Origin: a bacterium
Lineage (GTDB): Bacteria; Bacillota; Clostridia; UBA1381
Length of the DNA stretch: 38,732 nucleotides
Reading direction: 5' to 3'
Assembly: GCA_030536655.1 (NCBI GenBank)
Contig: JAUNPN010000013.1
Span: 1-38,732, forward strand
Positions 1 to 10,641 of the stretch are shown here, piece after piece. Under the pieces are notes generated by a model. The model saw nothing but the letters and a program-made list of their open reading frames with translations. It did not search any database and was not told where the DNA came from. The translations under genes were made by a program, and so were the position numbers. The first letter of the stretch is position 1. Every line of letters starts with the position of its first letter.

Positions 1-29
1 AGTTTGGAAAAAGATAAGCTGTGCATCTC

Positions 30-70
30 TTTTCCCAAACGCATTGGTGCAAGGAGTTCAGATTATAAGT
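30..70 (+). repeat. Palindromic short repeat, copy R1
   Basis: One of four copies in this window of a repeat of about 40 bp. The shared core reads GCATTGGTG, then an AAGGA block, then TTCAGATTATAA. The left part TTTTCCCAAACGCATTGG is a partial palindrome in which CCAA pairs with TTGG around ACGCA. Just upstream, positions 2-40 form a second inverted repeat (GTTTGG and AAAAGAT against ATCTCTTTT and CCAAAC). No gene is convincing in 1-225. The preceding gene is outside the window. Confidence 0.75.
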
Positions 71-161
71 ATGATAAATTGGTGTTTTTTTAGCAATAAA
101 AGTAAAAAGTCTATAGGTGTGGATGGAAATTAAGTTTTTTACATAAATTTTCAAAAAAGAC

Positions 162-190
162 TTGAAAAAAGTATGATTACATAGTATAAT
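162..190 (+). promoter_or_regulatory. Promoter of yajC
   Basis: TTGAAA at 162-167 and TATAAT at 185-190 are separated by exactly 17 bases, a good sigma-A-type promoter. The start would lie near 197, giving a leader of about 30 bases before the AGGAGA ribosome site (about 213) and the ATG at 226. So yajC can be transcribed independently of whatever lies upstream. Confidence 0.75.
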
Positions 191-225
191 AATAAGGTAT
201 TATTATTAGAATAGGAGATATATCA

Positions 226-639
226 ATGAACATTTTAGACATGATTACAATTCCGGGAGAGCTTACAGCTTATGCCGACGGAGAAAATCAGCAGACAACC
301 CAGACAGAGGGTGCGCAGGCTAACGGCCCTCAGGGCGAGGTCAGTCCAGTAATGCAGAGTATTGTTACATTTCTTCCGATGATTCTTATTATTGTGCTTC
401 TTTATTTCATGATGATAAGACCTCAGAGAAAGCGCGAAAAGGAAACAAAAGAAATGATTAACGCGTTAAAGGTAGGCGATAAGATAGTTACTATCGGCGG
501 TATCTGCGGCAAGGTAATAAAGATTAAGGACGAGTTTGTTGTAATCGAAACAGGGAATATCGGTTCAACAGGTGAAAAGTCATATATTAAAATGGAGCGT
601 GACAGCATAAAGACTGTTGACGCAAAGCAGACAGCCTGA
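226..639 (+). CDS. yajC: Preprotein translocase subunit YajC
   Basis: Small single-pass membrane protein that associates with the SecDF part of the Sec export machinery. The 137 residues hold an extracytoplasmic N-terminus rich in Gln, Thr and Gly (about 1-42), one hydrophobic segment (about 44-63, ending LLYFMMIRPQRKREKE), and the conserved cytoplasmic domain with the family signature RPQRKREKETKEM followed by LKVGDKIVTIGGICGKV. The N-terminal extension is longer than in E. coli YajC (about 110 residues), as often seen in Clostridia. The AGGAGA ribosome site fits the ATG at 226. In many Firmicutes yajC follows tgt, which would lie outside the window. secD and secF are not the next genes here. 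Confidence 0.95.
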   Translation: MNILDMITIPGELTAYADGENQQTTQTEGAQANGPQGEVSPVMQSIVTFLPMILIIVLLYFMMIRPQRKREKETKEMINALKVGDKIVTIGGICGKVIKIKDEFVVIETGNIGSTGEKSYIKMERDSIKTVDAKQTA

Positions 640-652
640 GAATAATTAAATC

Positions 653-697
653 ACCTTCGTAATATAATGTAATATTATTATATTACGGAGGTTTTTT
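653..697 (+). terminator. Intrinsic terminator overlapping the next gene's ribosome site
   Basis: A 16-pair stem (653-668 with 677-692, one G-T pair) has an 8-base loop and runs straight into six T residues at 692-697. Its 3' arm contains GGAGG (687-691), the only good ribosome site for the gene starting at 701. The hairpin can therefore end yajC transcripts and also mask translation initiation on read-through RNA. Confidence 0.85.
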
Positions 698-700
698 ATT

Positions 701-1057
701 ATGAAGCTGAAATGTGTTTGTTTGGGGACGGTTATATCTTTTGTTATAACCTTTGCTGCTGTTTTTCTTATTGCTGCTGCGGAATATTCAACGGGAATGA
801 CTGAAGGCGCAGCCGGAGTATGCGCATATATTTCGGCAATTGTCGGTGTGTTTTTGGGTTCATTGTTTTCCGCCGGGAAATCCGGAACAAAAGCATTGGT
901 TAACGCTATGCCCATTCCTTTAATTTACATAGCCGTTATAATTGCGGCTTCACTTATTCTGAATGGAAGAATAAACACAGATATACACTGTTTGAGCTTA
1001 ATGACAGGGGTGATTCTTGCGGGCTTTTTAGGGGCTGTATGCGGACAGCGCAGATGA
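701..1057 (+). CDS. TIGR04086-like small membrane protein
   Basis: A 118-residue, almost wholly hydrophobic protein with four likely membrane segments (about 7-27, 36-56, 66-84 and 94-114) separated by short polar turns. I recognise it as resembling the TIGR04086/YrzE group of four-helix membrane proteins, often found next to yajC in Clostridia. Its function is unknown, and I see no enzymatic motif. Its GGAGG ribosome site lies in the 3' arm of the terminator stem just upstream, and no separate promoter is visible, so expression probably depends on read-through or on opening of that hairpin. Confidence 0.75.
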   Translation: MKLKCVCLGTVISFVITFAAVFLIAAAEYSTGMTEGAAGVCAYISAIVGVFLGSLFSAGKSGTKALVNAMPIPLIYIAVIIAASLILNGRINTDIHCLSLMTGVILAGFLGAVCGQRR

Positions 1058-1123
1058 AACAGTGTTTTAATTAAAAGCGGGTATATGCCGGTCACAGAAC
1101 AAAGAGAAAGGAAGGCTGCATTT

Positions 1124-2116
1124 ATGAAACGGTCAGATAAACAAAAGTATAATATGGAAGAATTGCATAAGGGTATCTATGAGGAAACAGAATTCTATGA
1201 TGAACAGGAATCAGATTATCATAGGAATAGTGAAGTCAAGTCTAAAAGAAATACATTTATTATAGCGGCGTGTTTGATTTTTTCAGTAGCTGCCGGAGTA
1301 GCGATGGGTGCGGCAGTATCGAAAAAGGGCGATGGACTTCCGAGAAATAAAGCTGTAATAAATGTTACGGCAGAGCCGAAAGATACAGTCAATAATACCG
1401 GCACAGAAGAATCGCCGGCAAACACTGCGATTACACCTGCGTCACAGGAGAATGATCTTATAAATATTATTGCTGAGGCGAGAAAAAAAGGAATGACAAA
1501 ACACGCTTATCTAACCTTTGATGACGGTCCGTCGAGGAATGTCACCGGCGAGATTTTGGATATTCTAAAAACTTATAATGTAAAGGCTACTTTTTTTGAG
1601 GTGGGCAGACTTATCAGAGAAAATCCGGATATAACAAAAAGAGTTCATGATGAGGGGCACTTAATCGCAAATCATTCCTATAGCCATAATTATAATGCGC
1701 TTTACGCTACAGAGGAAAGCTTTGCTGAAGAAATAACAAATACGGAAAAAGCGATAGAAGAGGTTACCGGCGAAAAGCTTCCTATAAAGCTTATTCGTTT
1801 CCCGGGAGGCAGCTATAATGCGGGCGACCATGCGGCGGAAAAGCAGATTTATAAAAAAACTCTTGCCAATATGGGTTATTACTTCTGTGATTGGAACACA
1901 TTGAACGGTGATGCAGAAGGCAGTGAGAAAAATTCCTATCAGCTCGTGGAGTTCTTTAAATCAAATGCGGCAAGCTTTGTTGAGCAGGATAAGAATTTAA
2001 TTGTTCTTATGCATGATTCAGATGTAAAGCAGGAAACTGTACATTCGCTGGAGAGTATAATACTTTATTTAAGAGATAAAGGATATACTTTTCATAGATT
2101 GGATGACATTAAATAA
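1124..2116 (+). CDS. Membrane-anchored polysaccharide deacetylase (NodB domain)
   Basis: Carbohydrate esterase family 4 protein likely to remove N-acetyl groups from peptidoglycan or another cell-wall glycan. I chose the ATG at 1124 because GAAAGGAAGG lies about 8 bases upstream; an in-frame ATG at 1085 has no such site. The 330 residues comprise a charged cytoplasmic N-terminus, a membrane segment at about 43-65, a Thr/Ser/Pro linker, and a NodB domain from about 127. The metal-binding motifs are intact: TFDDGP (131-136), HSYSH (H184 and H188), RFPGGSYN (about 225) and LMHDS (about 294). It precedes the PHP gene by 17 bases, but a functional link to that gene is not evident. The exact substrate cannot be read from sequence. 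Confidence 0.92.
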   Translation: MKRSDKQKYNMEELHKGIYEETEFYDEQESDYHRNSEVKSKRNTFIIAACLIFSVAAGVAMGAAVSKKGDGLPRNKAVINVTAEPKDTVNNTGTEESPANTAITPASQENDLINIIAEARKKGMTKHAYLTFDDGPSRNVTGEILDILKTYNVKATFFEVGRLIRENPDITKRVHDEGHLIANHSYSHNYNALYATEESFAEEITNTEKAIEEVTGEKLPIKLIRFPGGSYNAGDHAAEKQIYKKTLANMGYYFCDWNTLNGDAEGSEKNSYQLVEFFKSNAASFVEQDKNLIVLMHDSDVKQETVHSLESIILYLRDKGYTFHRLDDIK

Positions 2117-2133
2117 TCAACGGGGTGAAGCAA

Positions 2134-5918
<3,785 letters not shown>

Positions 5919-5919
5919 G

Positions 5920-6083
5920 TTAAAGAAGTGCATATTGCAAAGCCGGATTTTTTTCTGTTACGGTGAGCTGTAAACAGCCCACCTATGACTTGCTTTGAAA
6001 GTCATCTGGTCAGATTATTCCAAAAATCCAACGCATACTAGCGTATCCCGAGGATTTTTGGGGCAATATGACGGAAAATCTGA
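5920..6083 (+). repeat. MITE-like structured repeat, copy A
   Basis: Aligned by eye, this copy matches 26048-26212 closely over about 164 bases, in the same orientation. It begins TTAAAGAAGTG one base after the lacZ stop and ends near GACGGAAAATC. Internal pairings are CATATTGC with GCAATATG (outer), GGTG-GCTG with CAGC-CACC, ATGACTT with AAGTCAT, and CCAAAAATCC with GGATTTTTGG. The outer terminal repeat seen in copies B and C is not recognisable here. It may double as a 3' stabiliser or terminator for lacZ mRNA. Confidence 0.85.
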
Positions 6084-6362
6084 CTGTGTTCACTGCGTAC
6101 TATATTTAATCAGTGCTTCCCTAAAGCTTTTCTATCCTCAGGGGTTATAAATTTAAAAACCAAAAGCGGCAGTCAAGAAGGTATATTGACGTAGGCAATT
6201 ACATTCGGTACCGGATGCTGACGTCCGGCTTCATATGCCCTGATTATATACTGAGATATATTCGGCTCTTACGTTGTGATATGAATTTCATTTTCAGCCT
6301 GTTTATAATTTGTTTACTTGCTTGAAAATTGTGAAATTTCTGCGATAAATCGAAAAAAAACA
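6084..6362. other. Intergenic stretch with no gene
   Basis: No open reading frame with a ribosome site and no tRNA or rRNA is visible. The only clear structure is a short hairpin at 6211-6228 (CCGGA, an 8-base loop, TCCGG). The stretch becomes AT-rich toward the glnA promoter at 6363. It could hold upstream regulatory sites, but I cannot name one. Confidence 0.5.
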
Positions 6363-6391
6363 TTGACAAACTATAGGCTGTGTGCTATAAT
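6363..6391 (+). promoter_or_regulatory. Promoter of glnA
   Basis: A near-ideal promoter: TTGACA at 6363-6368, a 17-base spacer, and TATAAT at 6386-6391 preceded by TGC (extended -10). Transcription would start near 6398, so the first hairpin of the leader (from 6403) begins within a few bases of the RNA 5' end. Confidence 0.9.
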
Positions 6392-6402
6392 AAATACAGT
6401 TG

Positions 6403-6448
6403 GAGAGCAAGGGCGTTCTTATCTGAAGGGATAGGACTGCCCTTTTTT
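6403..6448 (+). promoter_or_regulatory. glnA leader attenuator, probable ANTAR target
   Basis: Two mutually exclusive folds are visible. The first hairpin pairs GAGAGC (6403-6408) with GTTCTT (6415-6420) around the hexaloop AAGGGC, which has A at loop position 1 and G at position 4 as known for ANTAR-bound hairpins. The competing terminator pairs AAGGGC (6409-6414) with GCCCTT (6439-6444) and GTTCTTATC with GATAGGAC (6430-6437), then has six T residues. Binding the first hairpin would remove the base strand of the terminator. The second hairpin of the classic ANTAR target is not cleanly present: CTTATC-TGAAGG-GATAGG overlaps the first hairpin and its loop lacks the A1/G4 pattern. Confidence 0.72.
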
Positions 6449-6495
6449 GGTATATAAATGAAAATTATTACATAGAAATATAGGAGGCTGCTGAT

Positions 6496-7824
6496 ATGCT
6501 GACGAAGCAGGATATAATTGAGAGGGTAGAAACTGAGGACGTGAAATTTATCAGGCTTCAGTTTACCGATATGACAGGGCAGATGCGAAATCTGGCGATA
6601 ACGGTTCCAAAGCTTATGCAGGCATTGGATAATAAGGTTTTAATAGACGGTTCAATGTTAAAGGGTGTTCTGTGTATGGAGGACTGTGATTTGTATCTGC
6701 ATCCTGATTTGGATACATTTGCGATTTTTCCGTGGAGACCTCATTCCGGCAGAGTTGCGCGGCTTATATGTGATATATATACTTCTGACGGAAAGCCGCT
6801 CATATGCGATCCGAGAATGGTTTTAAAACGTGAAATTGCAAGGGCGGAGAAAATAGGATACACCTTTAATGTGGGTCCCGAATGTGAGTTTTTCCTGTTT
6901 AATACGGATGACGAAGGAAAGCCCACGACAGTGCCCGGTGACGAGGCAAGCGGTTTTGATTTGGCTCCATTGGATAACGGAGAGAATTGCCGCCGTGATA
7001 TTTGCCTTAACCTGGAGGAGATGGGGTACACGGTGGAGTATTCTCAGCATGAAATGGGCAGGGGACAGCATGAGATTGTATTTCATCATGAGAATGCTCT
7101 TGAAACAGCCGATAAGTTAATCACATTCAAGAATGTTGTGAAAACACTTGCAAAGCGCAACGGACTTCATGCAACCTTTATGCCGAAGCCGTTTACGGAC
7201 GACTGCGGCAGCGGAATGCATCTTAAGCTGCTGATGTTCAAGGATGGAAAGAATATTTTTTATTCAGAGAGCGACCCTAAGCATCTGTCGGAAATAGCAT
7301 ATAAGTTTCTTGCGGGACTTCTTAAATATACAGCGGATATGTCATGTCTGACAAACCCGATTGTGAATTCGTATAAGCGTTTTACTCCGGGCTTTGACGC
7401 TCCGTGCTATATATCGTGGTCATCACAGAACAGCTCGCTGCTTGTCAAGATACCGCCGCAGCCGTATCCGGAGGATGCGTGTATTGAGTTTCGTTCGCCT
7501 GACCCGTCGGCTAATCCGTACCTTGCTATTGCCGCTTGTCTGAAAGCCGGACTTGACGGAATAGAAAAGGATATTCAGCTTCCGCCGAGCGTTGATGTAA
7601 ATATTCATGAGCTTTCAAACAGAGAGAAGGAAGTACTTGGTATAAAGAATCTGCCTATAAGCCTGAATGAGGCGATAAGAATCGCGAGAGGCTCGGATTT
7701 TATAACAGAGCTTCTCGGCAGACAGTTTAAAGATGTATATTTAAACACCAAGGCAGAAGAATATAGATTATACGGAAGAACAGTCACGCAATGGGAGGTT
7801 GACAATTATCTTATCAAATATTAA
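6496..7824 (+). CDS. glnA: Type I glutamine synthetase, divergent active site
   Basis: Makes glutamine from glutamate, ammonium and ATP, feeding GltBD. The 442 residues match the short GSI-alpha form of Firmicutes, with no adenylylation loop expected. Conserved landmarks are the N-terminal beta-grasp domain, the DGS turn near residue 51, GPECEFFLF, GQHEI, GSGMH (H242), NSYKRF and RSPDPSANPY. Several usually invariant positions differ: the catalytic flap reads GFDAP (D301) where GYEAP is usual, NRS is NSS (S313), IRIP or IRVP is VKIP (K318), and SSIEGF is SMLKGV. It may be a lineage variant or have altered kinetics or substrate, but the ANTAR and gltBD context favours a nitrogen role. AGGAGG at 6483 fits the ATG. 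Confidence 0.88.
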   Translation: MLTKQDIIERVETEDVKFIRLQFTDMTGQMRNLAITVPKLMQALDNKVLIDGSMLKGVLCMEDCDLYLHPDLDTFAIFPWRPHSGRVARLICDIYTSDGKPLICDPRMVLKREIARAEKIGYTFNVGPECEFFLFNTDDEGKPTTVPGDEASGFDLAPLDNGENCRRDICLNLEEMGYTVEYSQHEMGRGQHEIVFHHENALETADKLITFKNVVKTLAKRNGLHATFMPKPFTDDCGSGMHLKLLMFKDGKNIFYSESDPKHLSEIAYKFLAGLLKYTADMSCLTNPIVNSYKRFTPGFDAPCYISWSSQNSSLLVKIPPQPYPEDACIEFRSPDPSANPYLAIAACLKAGLDGIEKDIQLPPSVDVNIHELSNREKEVLGIKNLPISLNEAIRIARGSDFITELLGRQFKDVYLNTKAEEYRLYGRTVTQWEVDNYLIKY

Positions 7825-7870
7825 CAGCGGTTAAAAATATCGGCTGAACCGCGTGGAATGGGGTGAGCGT

Positions 7871-8398
7871 GTGGAGCAGATAATACTCGCATTCTCGAAG
7901 GATGAAACCGCTGTGAGATTTAAGCGAATGCTTGACGGAAGTGGATTTGAGGTTCGCGGCGTTGCGCACAGCGCGGCAGAGCTGTTAAGAATGCTTTCAC
8001 GGATGGAGGAAGTGCTTATAATAATGGGTTATAAGCTTAAGGACGGCACATTGAATGATGTATATGACGCGCTGAGACCGGGACAGAAGCTGATGTCTAT
8101 AGTGAAGGCAGAGAGGCAGGATATGATTGAAAATGAGGAAATCTTTGTTCTGCCGCTGCCTGTCGGAAGGGAACATCTCATATCTGCGATAGAGGTGTTC
8201 CTCGGAGTAATACAAAAAACGGCAGATCGAAAAACAAACAGGAGCGAGGCGGATGAGAAGATTATCGACCGGGCTAAGCTATATCTGATGGAAAAATACC
8301 GCATGACGGAGAAGCAGGCACATCGTTTTATACAGAAACGCAGCATGGATACAGGATCGAGATTTGTGGATACAGCAAGACAAATACTTCACATTTAA
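7871..8398 (+). CDS. ANTAR-domain RNA-binding antiterminator (NitR-like)
   Basis: A response-regulator-like protein of about 175 residues. The C-terminal 50 residues carry the ANTAR pattern (AKLYLMEKYRMTEKQAHRFI, then RSMDTGSRFVDTARQIL), a three-helix RNA-binding domain that stabilises antiterminator hairpins. The N-terminus resembles a receiver, but the usual phospho-acceptor Asp is missing: the beta-3 segment reads VLIIMGYKLKDG. It is therefore probably controlled by a ligand or protein contact, or constitutively active. GTG 7871 has GGGGTGA about 5 bases upstream, whereas GTG 7853 has no ribosome site. It lies 46 bases after glnA, an arrangement known for glnA-nitR in clostridia. Its likely targets are the hairpins before glnA and gltB. 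Confidence 0.86.
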   Translation: MEQIILAFSKDETAVRFKRMLDGSGFEVRGVAHSAAELLRMLSRMEEVLIIMGYKLKDGTLNDVYDALRPGQKLMSIVKAERQDMIENEEIFVLPLPVGREHLISAIEVFLGVIQKTADRKTNRSEADEKIIDRAKLYLMEKYRMTEKQAHRFIQKRSMDTGSRFVDTARQILHI

Positions 8399-8422
8399 TA
8401 TTAATATAAGGAGAAATATGAG

Positions 8423-9268
8423 ATGCAGACCTTTAAGTTTACAAAAATGCACGGAGCAGGAAACGATTATATATACGTAAACTGCTTTGAAGAAAAGGTG
8501 GAAAATATCAATGAAACAGCAAAGCTTGTTTCTGACAGGCATTTTGGTATAGGTTCAGACGGGCTTGTGCTTATATGCCCGTCGGATAAGGCAGATTTCA
8601 GAATGGATATGTATAACAGTGACGGCACACAGGCGGAAATGTGCGGAAATGCCACACGCTGTGTGGGCAAGTATGTGCATGATAAGGGACTTACTGATAA
8701 AACCTTGATTACGCTTGAAACACTTGCCGGAATTAAAATCCTGAAGCTTAACTTAAACGAGAATGGCGAGGTTGACACTGTAGAGGTAAATATGGGTTCA
8801 CCTGAGCTTGTGCCTAAGAATATCCCTATTGATTCGGAGCTTGACCGCTTTATTCAGGAGCCGGTTGTTGTGGACGGTAAGGAATATAAGGTAACGGGTG
8901 TTTCAATGGGAAATCCTCATGCGGTAACATATGTTGATGATGTGGATAGCTTAGAGATTGAAAAGCTTGGTCCGAAGTTTGAAAATCATGAGCTGTTCCC
9001 GAGAAGAATCAATACTGAATTTGCACAGATAGTTGACAGAAAGACAATTAAGATGCGTGTATGGGAGCGAGGCGCGGGTGAAACTCTTGCCTGCGGAACA
9101 GGAGCGTGTGCTACTATGGTAGCCGCAAATCTTTCGGATTTGGTTGATGACTGCGCAGATCTTGTGCTTATCGGAGGTACTCTTAATATTCGCTGGGATA
9201 AAGAAGAAAACAATATATATATGACAGGTCCGGCAAAATTTGTATTTGACGGCGAGATTACAATATAA
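8423..9268 (+). CDS. dapF: Diaminopimelate epimerase
   Basis: Interconverts LL- and meso-diaminopimelate, supplying lysine and peptidoglycan. The 281 residues have both catalytic cysteines: C74 in MCGNATRC and C224 in [15 protein letters not shown]. The N-terminal [12 protein letters not shown] and the MGNPHAV motif are also present. AAGGAG at 8408-8413 fits ATG 8423. It follows the ANTAR gene by 24 bases with no visible promoter, and the next gene makes its substrate, so the pair is a functional unit within a longer operon. Confidence 0.97.
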   Translation: MQTFKFTKMHGAGNDYIYVNCFEEKVENINETAKLVSDRHFGIGSDGLVLICPSDKADFRMDMYNSDGTQAEMCGNATRCVGKYVHDKGLTDKTLITLETLAGIKILKLNLNENGEVDTVEVNMGSPELVPKNIPIDSELDRFIQEPVVVDGKEYKVTGVSMGNPHAVTYVDDVDSLEIEKLGPKFENHELFPRRINTEFAQIVDRKTIKMRVWERGAGETLACGTGACATMVAANLSDLVDDCADLVLIGGTLNIRWDKEENNIYMTGPAKFVFDGEITI

Positions 9269-9296
9269 TATACAGAAAAATCGGAAGGAGTTAAAA

Positions 9297-10505
9297 ATGG
9301 CAAAGGTAAATGAAAATTACAATAAGCTTCCGGGCAGCTATCTGTTTTCAACAATAGCGAAAAAGCTCGCAGCTTATCAGGAAGCACATCCTGAAAAGAA
9401 TATGATTAAAATGGGTATCGGTGATGTAACACGTCCGCTCGTGACGGCGGTTGTTGAAGCAATGCACAAGGCTGTTGATGAAATGGGAACAGCTGAGGGG
9501 TTCCGCGGCTATGGTCCCGAACAGGGATATGACTTTCTAAGAAATAAGATAGTTGAGAAGGATTATGCCGGACTTGGAATTGAAGCCGATGAAATCTTTG
9601 TTTCCGACGGTGCAAAGTCAGACTGCGGAAATATCGGAGATATATTTGACTTGGACAATAAGGTTGCAGTCTGTGATCCGGTTTATCCGGTATATGTTGA
9701 TACAAATGCAATGGCGGGCAGAGCCGGGGAATACATCGGCGGTCATTGGTCTAATCTTTATTATATGCCGTGTCTTGCAGAAAACGGATTTATGCCGGAG
9801 CTTCCCAAGGAAAAGGTTGATATAATTTACCTTTGCTTCCCGAATAATCCTACAGGCGTTGCAGCTACAAGAGAGCAGCTTAAGCCGTGGATTGAATATG
9901 CTAAGCAGAACGGCAGCGTAATTCTTTATGACAGCGCTTATGAAGCATTTATTACAAATCCTGAGGTGCCTCATTCAATCTATGAGCTTGAAGGCGCAAA
10001 GGAGGTTGCAATTGAGTTCAGAAGCTTCTCAAAAACAGCAGGTTTCACTGGTACAAGATGCGCTTATACCGTAGTACCGAAGTCTCTGGTAATAAACGGA
10101 ACTGCATTGAATGCTTTATGGAACAGAAGACAGTGTACAAAATTCAACGGCGTGCCGTATATAATTCAGAGAGGCGCGGAGGCTGTTTATTCGGATGAGG
10201 GTATGAAGCAGACGAGAGAGAATATTAAATATTACCTTGAAAATGCAAAGATTATCCGTGACGGACTTACAGCAGCCGGACTTACGGTATACGGCGGTGA
10301 AAATGCTCCTTATATCTGGGCAAAAACTCCGGATGGTATGGGGTCATGGGAATTCTTTGACAAGCTTCTTGAGGAAGCGAATGTTGTTACTACTCCGGGG
10401 GAGGGTTTTGGACCGAGCGGAGAGGGATATATAAGGCTTACGGCTTTCTCTACAAAGGAGAATACAATTGAAGCTATGGAAAGAATAAAGAAGGTACTTG
10501 GATAA
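9297..10505 (+). CDS. dapL: LL-diaminopimelate aminotransferase
   Basis: PLP-dependent fold-type I aminotransferase that converts tetrahydrodipicolinate directly to LL-diaminopimelate, bypassing the DapD/DapC/DapE acyl route. The 402 residues carry the DapL-type motifs [27 protein letters not shown] and [12 protein letters not shown], with the PLP lysine at K246. I chose ATG 9297, which has AAGGAG at the right distance; an upstream in-frame start at 9240 overlaps dapF. Together with dapF it completes the path to meso-diaminopimelate. The amino donor is glutamate, which links it to the gltBD genes downstream. Confidence 0.95.
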   Translation: MAKVNENYNKLPGSYLFSTIAKKLAAYQEAHPEKNMIKMGIGDVTRPLVTAVVEAMHKAVDEMGTAEGFRGYGPEQGYDFLRNKIVEKDYAGLGIEADEIFVSDGAKSDCGNIGDIFDLDNKVAVCDPVYPVYVDTNAMAGRAGEYIGGHWSNLYYMPCLAENGFMPELPKEKVDIIYLCFPNNPTGVAATREQLKPWIEYAKQNGSVILYDSAYEAFITNPEVPHSIYELEGAKEVAIEFRSFSKTAGFTGTRCAYTVVPKSLVINGTALNALWNRRQCTKFNGVPYIIQRGAEAVYSDEGMKQTRENIKYYLENAKIIRDGLTAAGLTVYGGENAPYIWAKTPDGMGSWEFFDKLLEEANVVTTPGEGFGPSGEGYIRLTAFSTKENTIEAMERIKKVLG

Positions 10506-10531
10506 CCTTCCGCAGCAAAGCAAAAAGAATA

Positions 10532-10613
10532 TGAAACAAGGGCGTTTCAAATACATATACAATGACCAATACAATACTCAAGGAATTGTATGTGTATTTG
10601 ATATGCTCTTTTT
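10532..10613 (+). promoter_or_regulatory. gltB leader attenuator, probable ANTAR target
   Basis: Same design as the glnA leader. A hairpin TGAAAC-AAGGGC-GTTTCA (10532-10549) has the identical hexaloop. The competing terminator pairs AAGGGC (10538-10543) with GCTCTT (10605-10610), then a 17-pair stem (10547-10563 with 10585-10601), and ends in a five-T run at 10609-10613. Inside the loop, ATACAAT (10569-10575) can also pair with ATTGTAT (10585-10591), an alternative that breaks the long stem. No promoter of its own is obvious between dapL and here, so the leader may sit inside the upstream transcript. Confidence 0.72.
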
Positions 10614-10641
10614 ATGAATTTCAGAAAGGACTGAGGCAAAC

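Noticed and set aside
71-133. A 20-codon reading frame (MINWCFFSNKSK...) after repeat R1, behind AAGGAG
   Set aside because: The ribosome-like site is 14 bases from the ATG, no promoter precedes it in the window, and copies R2 and R3 show no matching peptide. It is more likely chance within an AT-rich gap.
6211-6228. Hairpin CCGGA-8-TCCGG upstream of glnA as a riboswitch candidate
   Set aside because: Only five pairs, upstream of the strong glnA promoter rather than in its leader, and no expression platform is attached.
6403-6435. A full classical two-hairpin ANTAR motif in the glnA leader
   Set aside because: Only the first hairpin has the A1/G4 hexaloop. The second candidate (loop TGAAGG) overlaps the first by three bases and lacks the signature, so I claim only a single hairpin plus competing terminator.
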